Assembly: GCA_014529385.2 (NCBI GenBank)
Contig: CM043971.1
Location: 33,809,709 to 33,873,708 of the forward strand
Direction: 5' to 3'
Length of the DNA stretch: 64,000 bases
Origin: Adiantum capillus-veneris
Lineage: Eukaryota; Streptophyta; Polypodiopsida; Polypodiales; Pteridaceae
This document shows, one piece after another, positions 11,786 to 22,381 of the stretch. The position numbers and the translations under genes are program-made. The first letter of the stretch is position 1; each line of letters begins with the position of its first letter. A model generated the notes under the pieces. That model was not told where the DNA came from, did no database searches, and saw only the letters and a list, made by a program, of their open reading frames with translations.

Positions 11786-11797
11786 TGGTATCAGAGC
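11786..11797 (+). other. Primer binding site, tRNA-iMet
   Basis: TGGTATCAGAGC begins one base after the 5' LTR. It is the usual site complementary to the 3' end of plant initiator methionine tRNA, from which minus-strand DNA synthesis starts. Confidence 0.95.
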
Positions 11798-12201
11798 TCA
11801 AGGTTTCTCTTTTCTTGCTCAAGAAGGGAGGTCCTCAAGCTAGCTACAAATGGTTGGTATTATTAATTGCCTGTGAGTAAGTAGAATAGGGATTTTTCAG
11901 CCTTGCAGTGCGCCTGCCTTTGTGCAGTTAACGGGGCATCACCGTCGAGAGCTATGGTCTTAATAGTGGAGTCCTACGGGGCTTGCCTACGGCTTAACCA
12001 CTATTGAGCTATTAGAAGCTTGACAGGAGCCGGTGCTGTTTTGGTGTCGAAAGACCCTCTCTTCTATTCCTTGCAATTAATGGTATTCGAGCCGCGGGTA
12101 CAGTAGCTTGAGTGCTTTTTCTAAAGGGGTAAAGAGGAGTAGCAACTAGGGCTTGAAGTGCCAAAGTACACCTAAAAAGTTTACACCTAAAAGTTGTTAG
12201 A

Positions 12202-13475
12202 ATGGCTGACAATAGTAAAGAGAGTGAAATTAATGTTGATAACTTTGATTTTGCTCATGAGCAAGCTACTAATGATGCTTCAATGCTTGTTAACTATCTT
12301 GTTTCTAGGCTTCAACAAGCCATGGGCAATCCATCTCTCCAAAGTGAAGTGCAACGGCAGCTCCGTGCTCACGGGATTCTCCAAGCTCATCACCATGACG
12401 AGAGAACACCTAGGAAGCCTCCTTGTGAGACTACCAAAAGAGGTCTCTCTCCGATTCGGGAAGAAGAAGAGAATCCATATGAAGGGCTCAAGAACTTACT
12501 TCTTGATGATGCATCTCCTTCCCAAAGGAGAACTCAAGAGCCTCCACCGAAGGAACGAGAAAGAAGCGAGTCTCCCGCCACCTCGGCGGAGATGGCTCCA
12601 CGAAGACGGCGGGCTAAACGCTCTCCATCACCACCAAAGCGGAGAAGACCATCACACTCTTCTCCACGCCATAATTCAAAGAGGGATGATAAAAAGCAAG
12701 AGAAGAAAAAGGCGAGAAAGAGGACACCCTCTTCTCCATCTTCTTCATCCTCTTCCTCTTATGAAAGCTATGGTGAAGACGACAAAGATCAAGACAAGAA
12801 AAAGGCGAGAAAGAGGTCACCCTCTTCTCCACCTTCTTCAAATTCTTCATCTTCTGAAGAAAGTGATGGTGCAACTTTTGAACCATCAAAAAGAAGAGGC
12901 CATAGGAAATCCTATGCCGCATGGAAGAGGTCGTCCAAGCTGAAGAAATTCAAAGAGGGAGGGAAGAGCATCTCTTTCCTTACCTATGATGGCACCTTCG
13001 GTGCTACAGACAAAGTTTTGGCCTTTATCCAGCAATTCGATGCGGCGTTTGGAGATGAGGGCTTCACGGAGTCCTCTAAGCTACGCCATGTAGCTATGCA
13101 CTTTCAAAAGTCCGCCAGACAATGGTGGTCTAGCCTACGAGCCAACGGTGAAGCTCCACGAACATGGAAGGCTTTAAGAGCTTCCATTATGAAGCAGTTT
13201 TTGGCCACCGATGCCAAAGACAAAGTACTCACCGAATGGCGAAGCTTAAAGCTCTCTCCCAATGAATCCATCCACAAATATGTAGACAAGTTTTGGGACC
13301 TACAACTCAAAGCCACTGTCTTCAAAAAGTTGGATTTTGGAGAGCAAAAGCAACAATTTTGTGCGGGCTTAACCGAAGAAATGGCGGAGTATGTCAACTC
13401 CCAAAGGCCACGTACCATATCGGCGGTAATACACCATACTATGGTGGCCTCGCGAATCAATTTCCAAACGGGGGT
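12202..13475 (+). CDS. Gag polyprotein with an RS-like N-terminal region (frameshifted before the zinc knuckle)
   Basis: Capsid protein of the chromovirus, which packages its RNA in the cytoplasm. The ATG at 12202 (MADNSKESE) is shared with copy 2 (52571). Residues about 113-238 are basic and serine-rich with RS/SP dipeptides, and hold two tandem copies of a unit starting KKKARKR-[TS]-PSSP. Residues about 255-420 match the retrotransposon Gag capsid domain (…WWSSL…TWKAL…F). A single-base deletion near 13475, compared with copy 2, throws the frame before the zinc knuckle. The 5' leader from 11798 to 12201 has no coding signal. Confidence 0.85.
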
Positions 13476-15893
13476 AAAAGAAATAATAAGCCCCCGGAAA
13501 ACAAGGGTTCCAATGAGCCTAAGGGGAAGGACAATGTCCAAAAGTCTCCTAAGGGCAATTCCAACAAAGCTAAAGAGAAGGGAGTTTACAAAGGAAAGAA
13601 TAAACTCTCTCCTGAAGAGCTTGAGCGTTATCGTAAAGATAACCGGTGTTTCAAGTGCGGCGAACAAGGGCATGCGTACCGCGCTTGTCCCCAAAAGAAC
13701 AACCGCCAAGATCCTCCTAGAGCTTCTTTGGTTGAAATCCAAGAGGAGGAGATTCACCAAACTCACCACAAAGGATCTCCTCTATGCCATGCTTGGGGAA
13801 AGGTAAGAGAACATGATGCTTTTATTCTCTTTGACCCTGGTTCTACTCACAATTTCATATCTATGGAGTTAGCCACCAAGCTAGGCATACAATCCTACGA
13901 GATGGGAGATATCCTACCCGCAGACAGTGCCTTCAAGGGGCAAGAAGCTTCAGTCACTCCCTTAATCGGGAAATTGAGGCTTCATGTCCAAGGCTATGTG
14001 GACAAAGAGGACTTCTTTATCTCTCCTCTCAAGCATGAGGATGTAATCCTAGGGGCACCATGGTTTGACCGCCTGGCTGCCCATGTTAAATTTCCTGAAA
14101 GGAGAATCTCCTTTAAGTTCAGGGAAAAGGACATGTATATAGATGCTAGGGAGATGGGTAACACCATCCCCATTGTACATACACCAGCTTTCAACAAGTC
14201 AATAAAGAGCTCTATTTCCGTGTACATGATTTTTGTTAAAGATTCTCAAAATGAACCTAATGCTTTAGCAAAAGAAAATAAAAGCAACCAAAAGGAATTA
14301 GAGTTATCCAATTTTCTCAAGGGGTTTCAAGATGTCTTTATTGACGACATCCCTTGTGAGCTACCTCCTAAACGAGGTAATGACGACCATGCAATTGAAC
14401 TTCTTCCAGGAAGTTCACCGCCTAACAAACCTCCTTATAGAGTTTCTCAAGCTCAACAAGAGGAGATTATGCGGCAAGTGCATGAGTTAGTTGAGAAGGG
14501 CATGGTTAGGCCTAGCTCATCTCCATTTTGCTCACCTGTGCTATTAGTGCAAAAGAAAGACGGCACATATCGTATGTGTGTCGACTATAGAGCACTAAAT
14601 AGGATCACTATCAAGAATAGGTTTCCCGTTCCACGGGTAGAAGACCTATTTGATAAGCTACAAGGATCGACCTACTTCAGTAGGATTGACCTAAAAAGTG
14701 GCTATCATCAAATAAGGATAGTTGATCAAGACATTGTAAAGACCGCATTTCGTACTACATTTGGTCTTTACGAATACATTGTCATGCCTTTTGGCTTGAC
14801 TAATGCACCAGCCACATTCAACCGCTTGATGGAGAAGCTGTTCAGGCCTCATCGAACCTTCACTGGAGTGTTCTTTGATGATATTATCATCTACTCTAAT
14901 TCATTGGAGGAACACAAGCAACACCTCCAGGTAATATTTCAAGTTTTAAGAGAGAATAAACTTTATGTTAATCGAAAGAAAAGTGAATTTTTCTTGCAAG
15001 AGATTCAATATTTAGGTCACATTATCTCTCAAGATGGAATCCAAATGGATCCATCCAAGTTAGAGGTAATAAAAGGATGGCCTAAACCAAGGAATCTTCA
15101 TGAACTAAGAAGCTTTATAGGTATGTGTGCATACTATAGACGCTTCATAGAAAAGTTCTCACAAATTGCGGGACCATTACATGACCTAACAAAGAAAAAT
15201 GTTAGGTATACGTGGTCTGCTAAGGAGAACAATGCTTTCGAAAAGCTTATCTCTCAACCTGTGCTTACACTACCGGATCTCTCAAAACCATTTGAGGTCC
15301 AATGTGATGCTTGTGGTGATTGCCTTGGGGCTGTTTTGCTCCAAGAAGGGCACGCCATAGGCTATGAGAGTCGAAGGCTCGATCCTGTTGAGCAAGCTCT
15401 AGGCATATACGAAAAAGAACTCCTTGCAGTTCTACATGCCTTAGACTCATGGAAGCACTATTTATTGGGGACTCCTTTCATTCTGCGAACGGATCACCAA
15501 AGTCTTAAGTACTTCATGACGCAGACCAAGCTCTCCGACAAACAAATGAGGTGGGCAAATTTCCTTTCGCAATTTCATTTTCATATTGCTCACATTGCTG
15601 GCAAGCATAATCAAGTAGCCGATGCACTCTCAAGACGCCCGAGAGTGAATGCGGTTTCCATAGCAACTCACAATGATCTATCTTCAATGATAGATGAGTA
15701 TGCTATTGATCCCGATTTTAGAGATGTGATTTCAGCCCTTGCATTAGGGAAGAAAGAAGAACCATTTACTTTACAAGATGGTTATCTTCTCTATGGCAAT
15801 AGACTATGCGTTACTAACTCACTACGTGAGAAAGTAATGTATGAATCTCATGCTCCCCCATATGCGGGCATAGAGGGATTCAGTCTACCCTAA
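13476..15893 (+). CDS. Zinc knuckle, protease, reverse transcriptase and RNase H
   Basis: In one frame (the one open from 13293) the order is: CCHC knuckle CFKCGEQGHAYRAC (13647-13688); aspartic protease with FDPGSTHNFIS (catalytic Asp codon 13833-13835); reverse transcriptase with the FFDD box at 14871-14882; and RNase H (CDACGD … EKELLA … RTDHQSLK) ending ADALSRR. It copies element RNA into DNA and processes the polyprotein. The frame stops at 15893 because of a one-base loss near 15862 inside the integrase HHCC zinc finger. The part of this open frame before about 13475 overlaps gag and is not coding in the ancestral reading. The protease has DPG rather than the more usual DSG or DTG. Confidence 0.9.
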   Translation, partial: KRNNKPPENKGSNEPKGKDNVQKSPKGNSNKAKEKGVYKGKNKLSPEELERYRKDNRCFKCGEQGHAYRACPQKNNRQDPPRASLVEIQEEEIHQTHHKGSPLCHAWGKVREHDAFILFDPGSTHNFISMELATKLGIQSYEMGDILPADSAFKGQEASVTPLIGKLRLHVQGYVDKEDFFISPLKHEDVILGAPWFDRLAAHVKFPERRISFKFREKDMYIDAREMGNTIPIVHTPAFNKSIKSSISVYMIFVKDSQNEPNALAKENKSNQKELELSNFLKGFQDVFIDDIPCELPPKRGNDDHAIELLPGSSPPNKPPYRVSQAQQEEIMRQVHELVEKGMVRPSSSPFCSPVLLVQKKDGTYRMCVDYRALNRITIKNRFPVPRVEDLFDKLQGSTYFSRIDLKSGYHQIRIVDQDIVKTAFRTTFGLYEYIVMPFGLTNAPATFNRLMEKLFRPHRTFTGVFFDDIIIYSNSLEEHKQHLQVIFQVLRENKLYVNRKKSEFFLQEIQYLGHIISQDGIQMDPSKLEVIKGWPKPRNLHELRSFIGMCAYYRRFIEKFSQIAGPLHDLTKKNVRYTWSAKENNAFEKLISQPVLTLPDLSKPFEVQCDACGDCLGAVLLQEGHAIGYESRRLDPVEQALGIYEKELLAVLHALDSWKHYLLGTPFILRTDHQSLKYFMTQTKLSDKQMRWANFLSQFHFHIAHIAGKHNQVADALSRRPRVNAVSIATHNDLSSMIDEYAIDPDFRDVISALALGKKEEPFTLQDGYLLYGNRLCVTNSLREKVMYESHAPPYAGIEGFSLP

Positions 15894-17135
15894 AGGGAAT
15901 TGAAACATATTTCTATTGGCCTACCATGAAAGTGAACATACACGAGTATGTTTCCAAATGTGTGGTATGTCAAAAGACAAAATTTGATAGAGGGAAGCAA
16001 CTTGGATTGCTTCAACCCTTGCCAATCCCTAATTCACCGTGGGAGAGCATATCCATGGATTTTATCTTTGGATTGCCTAAGTCTATCCATGGGAATACGG
16101 GAATATGGACGATAGTAGACAGGTTCAGTAAACAAGCTCATTTTATACCTGTCAAAAAGACTATCAAAGCCCATCAAATGGCAACCCTCTTCATTTCACA
16201 AATTTTCAAGTACCATGGCTTGCCAATGTCCATAGTGTCGGATAGAGATCCTAGAATGACCAGTAATTTCTGGAAGGGTCTCTTTGAGAATTTAGGAACA
16301 AGGCTAAACTTCTCTTCGGCCTATCATCCACAAACTGATGGCCAAAGTGAAATAGCTAACCTAACCATTCTCGATCTACTAAAAGCCTATGTAACGGAAG
16401 TAGATCAAAGATCCCAATGGGAGAAGTACTTACCCTTAGTAGAGTATGCTTACAATAACACTGTACATACTTCTACAGGAAAAGCACCTTTCGAGGTAAT
16501 TGAGGGAAGATCAAAAAGTCCCTTGCTACTTAAGGTACATGGGAAGATCTTCGCTGCAGATGAGTATAGCCGAGACCTACAAGAATCTTTCCAAAAGATT
16601 AAGGATGCTATCTCTATCTCACAGCAAAGGCAAAAGGCTGCTGCTGACAAGCACAGAAAGCCCAAGCCTTTAAAGAAAACGATTGGGTCTTGTTAAAGTT
16701 TCCCAAGGCTCGATTAAGGCACACGACGGGCAAGAATCCTACGGGCCACCAAAAGTACTATGCTAAACTAGCAAAAAGGTATATGGTCCCTTCCAGATTC
16801 TTAGGCCAATCAATGAGATGGCCTATCAACTTAAGTTGCCCAATCATTGGCTCATACACAATGCTTTTCATGTGAGCCTCTTAAAGCCTTACAAAGGAGA
16901 GCCACCTCAAGAACCAACTATTGAAGACCCACCGGAGATCGAGGACCACGAGGAGGTGCTGCAGCCCGAGTCCATTCTCCGACATGAAGACAAGGTATTA
17001 AGAGGCGGTAAGACTATCCGACGATATCTTATTAAGTTTAAGAATTATCCTTTTGAAGATGCTAGATGGATGCAAGGCATACAATTAAAGGATAACCTAA
17101 ACCTTGTCAATGCTTACAATGCTTCCCAAGAGTAA
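15862..17135 (+). pseudogene. Integrase and chromodomain, broken by frameshifts
   Basis: The integrase inserts the cDNA into chromosomes. The core is readable in the frame 15926-16696: the CVVCQ half of the zinc finger, catalytic Asp at 16058-16060, second Asp at 16241-16243, and Glu at 16349-16351, which gives the D..D-x35-E spacing. A frameshift near 15862 removes the histidines of the finger. Two more, near 16665 and 16785, separate the core from the C-terminal domain. The last frame (16818-17135) ends in a chromodomain-like segment (YLIKFKNYPFEDARWMQ), typical of chromoviruses. As written, no working integrase can be made. Confidence 0.9.
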
Positions 17136-17480
17136 GCAAATGTACAAAATGTTAAAAATGAACAAAAATTTTTGTCTTATAAGACTCTCTTTTTCTTTAT
17201 TTGTGCACAAAAATGAAGTAGTATGCATGCTTAGATCAAGTTTGCGGGGACGACGTCTCCCAAACACCAAAGTAGAGCTTGTCACTCTACTATGGAAGAC
17301 TGATAGGACTAATGTGCAGACATGCTTGCGGCAGCCTCAGGCTCTCAAGCGCCAAATGGACTAGTCATTCATTATGGAATGATGTCGTAGGGTAACATAG
17401 GGATCCTCTACCCGCTAAGAAAAGGACTCATGCATATGCTTTACCTTCTCTACACCATAGTCGAGGACGACTATGATTTC

Positions 17481-17493
17481 AAGAGAGAGGTAA
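17481..17493 (+). other. Polypurine tract of chromovirus copy 1
   Basis: AAGAGAGAGGTAA directly precedes the 3' LTR. The same tract (AAGAGAGAGATAA) precedes the LTR of the old copy, next to position 3215 on the minus strand. Confidence 0.8.
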
Positions 17494-19091
17494 TGTCATA
17501 ATAATCAATATCTAATTCCTTCTCTTAAATGATTTTCTCATATTAAACTGATCATTTAATGTGGGGAAGTGCCAAGGGAGAAAAAGCTAGAATATTGGTT
17601 AAGTTAGCAGACCGGCCACAGTAGGGATCCAAAGGAGGGAAAATAGGGATCCAAAGGGGGGGCCATCTGCAAAAGAGCCATGTGAAACAATGGGCCAAAA
17701 AGACCCTAAGGTTCAGCCCATTAAGACTTCCAAAATGCTAAGGTTCCAAAATTCAAAGGTTGTGTCCAAAGGTCAACCCTAGGGAAAATTGGATGCTTAG
17801 TGTGTGACCAAAAAGTCTTTCTACATCCCTACATGGGAGGGGGCGAGCCCCAAAGCTAGGGGATGAGAGAGAAAGCCACACACACACACACACAGGCTCC
17901 CTTTACACAAAGGGAATGAGGGACACATGTCAGCTCCCTAGGCCAGATGCCCACAAGGTGTGCCCAATTCCTATTGGAAGACCCTTGAAGTGGACCAATG
18001 AGAATTAAGCTAGAGTAAATCTAGTTTAATTAATTTAAAAACATTTAATAAAAGAAACCAATGAGAATTAAGTCTCCTAGAAGACTATTAGGCAGTCTCC
18101 CAAGGGGTCCAATGAGCATTCAGGAGCCCCATGGCTTGCCTGATTCCTATTGGCCAGGAGGCAAAGGGGTCCAATGAGAGTTTAGTTTAATTATTTAATT
18201 ACCTAAAGATCTCACAAAAGGGGAAAGGGGGACACATGTCTAAAGGCTATCACTTATGCTGCTTAATTCCTATTGGCTTGACCTGGGGAGGTCCAATGAG
18301 GCAAAGGCCAGACTTATTTAGCAGCTAGGGCTCGCCCAAGAGAGGGGGGGGGCTGATTTTTGCTTGGCATTGACACACACACTCTCACACTTGACCATGT
18401 GTGAAGGGAAAATACTCTATCTCCTCCCAAGCTTTAATGGAGAGCTCATCACCTACTCCAAGCTTGTGAGATAGAAGCCTACATCAACACTCTCTTGGCA
18501 TGTGGATGCAAATCCAACCAAGAGCCAAGCTTCAATGCATGCTCATCTTCTCTACCAAGCTAATTACTAAGCTAAGCTATGCTAATATGAGTGATTATGT
18601 GAGGAGATGTACTTCTTTCTCGTAAGATACTTCTTTTTCCTCTCAATCTACTCTCATACCCTGCTAGCTCTCACCATCTTCGAAGGTGTGTGAGGTCTTG
18701 GGTCTGAGAACAGGGATAATTCAAGTTGTGTTTGATTAAGTGTTTTGCTTGGTGTATGAAGCTTCCATCTTCATTGCACTAGCTAGTCTTGAAGGAACAC
18801 AAAGAATTGTATTGTACAATGTCTCTCTTGATGGGAGAAACCATAATACAAAGCCTTTTGGAGGGGGGACCGGCTCCATGCAAATCCGGTCCTCAACTGT
18901 TGTCAATAGCTTAATTGCTCTCTCTTTTGAAAGTATTGTCGATGCTATCTAACTAGGTGTTATGCTTTTTGTTGCTCTCTCTCCATTAAAGCACTCTTGT
19001 AATTCTCATTAGGAATCTATTCTAATGAAATGCCCACTATGTTCATGCTAATTTCCGCTACACATAAGATTTTAGGCCATTAAATGTTACA
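17494..19091 (+). repeat. 3' LTR of chromovirus copy 1
   Basis: It is nearly identical to 10182-11784. The differences are a CA repeat shorter by six bases, one inserted T, and about seven substitutions. It is followed by the target duplication GCACA. Confidence 0.95.
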
Positions 19092-20570
19092 GCACATGAC
19101 AAATCGGGTAGACTTTTAAAGAATGACATGGCGTCCTTTAGGGTTTTCACCATGTATTCTTCAGTCAGCTGTCCCTTTTCTGGAGCAGGCAATCTGGGGT
19201 AATTCAGCCAAGTTGGCTGCTTCTTTTGTTGGCTCATTTGTTGTGGTTCTTATTGGTGATGGTGGTGGACTCGACATTGAAGAGATGCGGGGAGACACAT
19301 CACCTTGGGCATGTTGTGATTCTCCTTGTGAAGTGGTTTCCTCTTCTCTCTTTTGTTGTTCTACCGTCTCTTTTTCTTTTCTCATCTCTTCTTCTGCTTC
19401 TTTCAGCTTTAGAGCTTCTGCTTCTTGGTACATCCGTTCCAGTACTTCAGTGGGCTCTTCAACCTGCTTCCTGGTGTGATGCTTGGTTCTTGGTCCCTTA
19501 AGCCCACTAGGCACCCACTTTTTCGGGTCCTTTCCTTGTGCTTGGTGGCTGCGTTGGTATGAATGTTCTCTCTTTCATACGGGGCTTGATTTTGCATAGG
19601 CTCTTCGTGGTGTGCTACCATGCCTTTTCTCTTCATTTTCCGAGCTCTCAGTGCTGTGTCGTTCCGGCGAGCTCTCAGCCGATTCTTCATTAGATTTGTA
19701 GGATCTCTTGGCCGATCTTGTAGCTTGAGGAGATGGTTGAGCTGACACTATGCAAGTGTTTTGATCTAAGACAGGTGGTAGGTTGTCGGCCATGCTAATG
19801 GCATGGTATGCAGTCCTTGCCAACACCTCTGGTGCACCCAGGTATGTGATCTTTCCTTCTTTCTTTATTCCTTTCAAAGTGGTCAAGACATATTGAGCAT
19901 GGCCAACCGGTTGCCTGGTTGTTGACTTGAGGACTTGCGTGAAGGTGGTGGCAACCACATGGTTTGGCGTTGTATACCTTGGCGGCCTCTTAGCAAGGAA
20001 ATGGAAGTGTTGATGGTATAACCTGGTTGGCTCTTCAACCTGTTTGTGAATAAGGTCTGCAAAGGTGGTCGCAATGGTTTCTTTTGTGAAAGTTCCGGCC
20101 GTCTTCCTATCCCTTGCCCTCATTGTCATTCCTTCTATGGGCAATCTGAGTGCCTCTACCACTATTTTCTTGGTGATCACCACTTCAACTGTATTCCCTT
20201 GTGGGTCAGAAATCTACGCAGTTCCATCTTCCTTGATCGTGGACAAAAGCTCATGAGTTTTGGAAGTCCACTTCGCACAGCTCTTGTTCATAAAAATCTT
20301 TGAGTCCTAGCCGTCCGTTGGCTTCTTTGGTTTCGGGCTTGCGGTGAAATTATACACTTCTTTTGGTAGGAGTTGCAACTCTACTTGATGTCCCTCCTCG
20401 CTCTTGAATTTGCCAGTGAATATTGTGGTGTGATGCTCCTCAAGCTGTTCCTTTGAGAGATAGGTTGCCTTGGCGGTTTTGACTGAATCGGGGTCCAGTT
20501 GGTATGTTGGTAGTTCTTGCAACTTTTCTTTCTAGTTGAGCTTCTTCTTGGCTCTCTATGCTGTGCATGG
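19092..20570 (-). pseudogene. Element H accessory ORF, N-terminal and central part
   Basis: This is a long coding-like stretch between the integrase remnant and the 3' LTR of H, on its coding strand. Frames 20307-20522 and 19575-20183 are in the same reading, separated by two TAG stops. A frameshift leads to 19161-19514, rich in Glu, Lys and Ala (likely coiled coil), followed by a Ser/Pro-rich stretch. The reading continues at 9766-10181 after removal of the chromovirus, about 630 codons in all. The middle part (ISDPQGNTVEVVITKKIV…ALRLPI) recalls, in style only, the uncharacterised 'putative plant transposon protein' domain found in some plant retroelements. Function unknown. Confidence 0.5.
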
Positions 20571-20756
20571 CTCCTATTCAGTGAATAGAGTGGCAAAGTT
20601 AGCAGATTTGACGGATTTTTCTCTGAAATTTCCTTTAGTTTGAAATGTTGACAATTTTGGTCCAATTTGCTTCAGATCAAATTTTGAACAAACATAGATG
20701 CATAAAAACATGCAAGGAACAAAATTGTAAAGTCCAAACAAAAGTTTGCAACCAAA

Positions 20757-21355
20757 GTAAATAATCACAATTATTTACAGCTGAGTAATTTCTCCAACTT
20801 TTTGCAAACTTGGCATCACAGGCTTGAAGTATATACCAAATACATGCTTTGAGTGAAATATGGGCTCATTTGGATGCGTAGGGTGAAAATGGTACCAGAT
20901 TTTGGCTTTAGGTCTTTGAAATAGTAGATATAAACGAAATTTGAGATTTTGAGTTCCAAATTGATTCAAATTTGGCTAGTGGGCTTAACATGTCATGTAC
21001 TTTGGATGTATGATGTCAAAATATCAAAATTCCCCCATTTTGGCTAGAAAGTAAATAATCGTGATTATTAACTTTTCTACCAAAATCAACATTTTTTGAT
21101 ACAAATTGGTTCTAGGCACTATATAAACTCTGTGTATGTGATATGAGGTGATTTGGATTTAAAAAAGTGGTTCATAACTCAAAATTTGGCTTGCAAAGAC
21201 TTCTTTGCGTTTTTTGGCACTTTTCCAAGTATAGGTACTCATTTTGGCTCATACTTGATTTTTGGCATGTAATAGGTGTGTACACATGATAGGTGATGTG
21301 ATGATATAATTTCCAAGAAAAAATAGTACAAAAGTAAATAATCGTGATTATTTAC
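20757..21355. repeat. Palindrome array 2 of element H (three sites, 283-294 bp apart)
   Basis: 22-bp palindromes lie at 20757-20778 (one arm base changed), 21051-21072 and 21334-21355, all of the form GTAAATAATCnnGATTATTWAC. The DNA between them is non-coding and repeats degenerate phrases such as TCAAATTTGG, so the array is probably a diverged tandem repeat of about 290 bp. It lies just upstream, on the coding strand, of the accessory ORF. Confidence 0.85.
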
Positions 21356-21487
21356 AACAGTCACAATTTTCTTGCAAAACTTAAAATTTTTGACCTAAAC
21401 ACATTCTATACACCTAAAACAAGTCCTAAATTGAATTTGGTCAAGTTTGGTCTTGTCGGTATCACTTGTGCTTTGTAAACTTTAAAA

Positions 21488-21817
21488 TCACCGATTTCTG
21501 TGACTACACTGCCTATTTAGTTGGCTTGTCACTTGTGAGGCTTTGGACTTGTCCGCAACATAGTCGTAAAGCAACTCATCCAATTCTGGCTCATTTGGAG
21601 TCAGTTTGACTTCGTATGTCAAATTTGACGCTTTGTAGCCTTCGAGCCGTTTTCTGCTTTTCGAGGGCTTTGCTGGATTGATTTCACAAAACCAATCATA
21701 TACATTGTATATAAACCTTGTAGGCAAGCTGTTTATGGAGTCAGAGCCAAATTCTGGCATCTGCCAAAAACCTAGCTTTTCTACTGGGGACCCCCTCGAC
21801 CCTTGCCGAATGGTCAA
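21488..21817 (-). pseudogene. Unknown ORF of element H, between integrase remnant and array 2
   Basis: This 109-codon frame holds a charged, tyrosine-containing sequence (…LTPNEPELDELLYDYVADKS). It lies on the coding strand of H after the integrase zinc finger. I recognise no domain. Its position suits the tail of a polyprotein or the first exon of the accessory ORF. The stretch 21818-22079 up to the copia insertion shows no clear frame. Confidence 0.3.
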
Positions 21818-22079
21818 CTGATGATATAGAAAGGTTCTATTACGTTAGGGCATGCTACAGTTCAAATCCCATCTGATTTGGTCGAGCTAACAGGCCGCTA
21901 TGGTCAGTTTTTTGTCATAGGTCTTCGTGCACTGCTCGGATTCTAGGGTTTTTCCTAGGGGGTTTAGACTAGCTACCGGCCGTACAAAATGGATCATTGA
22001 TGAGTAAAGAAATTTTCCCCCATGTCTTGTGTGAGACGGCGCTGAAAACGGGCGACTGTAGACTTATACGCGAAAGAGG

Positions 22080-22306
22080 TGTTGGAATTAGGGTTGCAGA
22101 GAAACACACACAGCTTGGAGAAGACGAAGGAAGCTCAAGGCACACAATAGAGAGTGTATTACTTAGTGTGCAATGGAAAGATAGATAGCCCTAGAGTGAT
22201 GGGCGTATATACAATGCACGGGGGAAAAAACCTCCTAAAGAGGGAAAAAATGCCCCGGCGGTCCTAGTGTGTTCACACACATCACTACCACATGTATATG
22301 GTAACA
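22080..22306 (-). repeat. 3' LTR of the copia element
   Basis: 227 bp, TG…CA on both strands, identical by eye to 27031-27257. A TGTATATA box on the minus strand in the middle could serve as a TATA element. Confidence 0.95.
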
Positions 22307-22320
22307 AATCCCCCCTGGAG
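22307..22320 (-). other. Polypurine tract of the copia element
   Basis: On the minus strand this reads CTCCAGGGGGGATT directly before the 3' LTR, a purine-rich primer for plus-strand synthesis. Confidence 0.8.
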
Positions 22321-22381
22321 TGATGCGGTGAACGAGAGCTGGCACATGAGTAAAGGGAAGTGCCATGCCCTGAGGACAGGA

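Larger units (their letters stand above)
10182..19091 (+). mobile_element. Full-length Ty3 chromovirus (copy 1)
   Basis: LTRs of 1603 bp (10182-11784) and 1598 bp (17494-19091) flank gag, protease, RT, RNase H, integrase and chromodomain. A perfect 5-bp target duplication GCACA lies at 10177-10181 and 19092-19096. The LTRs differ by about seven substitutions, a CA microsatellite length change (about 12 versus 9 units) and one extra base, roughly 0.4% in substitutions, so the insertion is recent. The coding region nevertheless has at least four single-base frameshifts (near 13475, 15862, 16665 and 16785). It landed in the accessory ORF of element H. Confidence 0.95.

Noticed and set aside
12614-12943. 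Open frames on the minus strand and in the second plus frame within gag
   Set aside because: Shadows of the low-complexity RS region; the zinc knuckle and capsid motifs fix the real frame.
13400-13650. Programmed -1 frameshift between gag and pol of the chromovirus
   Set aside because: The two copies have different single-base deletions at different places, so the shared -1 relation is coincidence and the ancestral ORF was continuous.
20757-21355. CRISPR array (regular repeats with spacers)
   Set aside because: The repeats are 22-bp palindromes with spacers of about 265 bp that are themselves related, in plant nuclear DNA within a retrotransposon.
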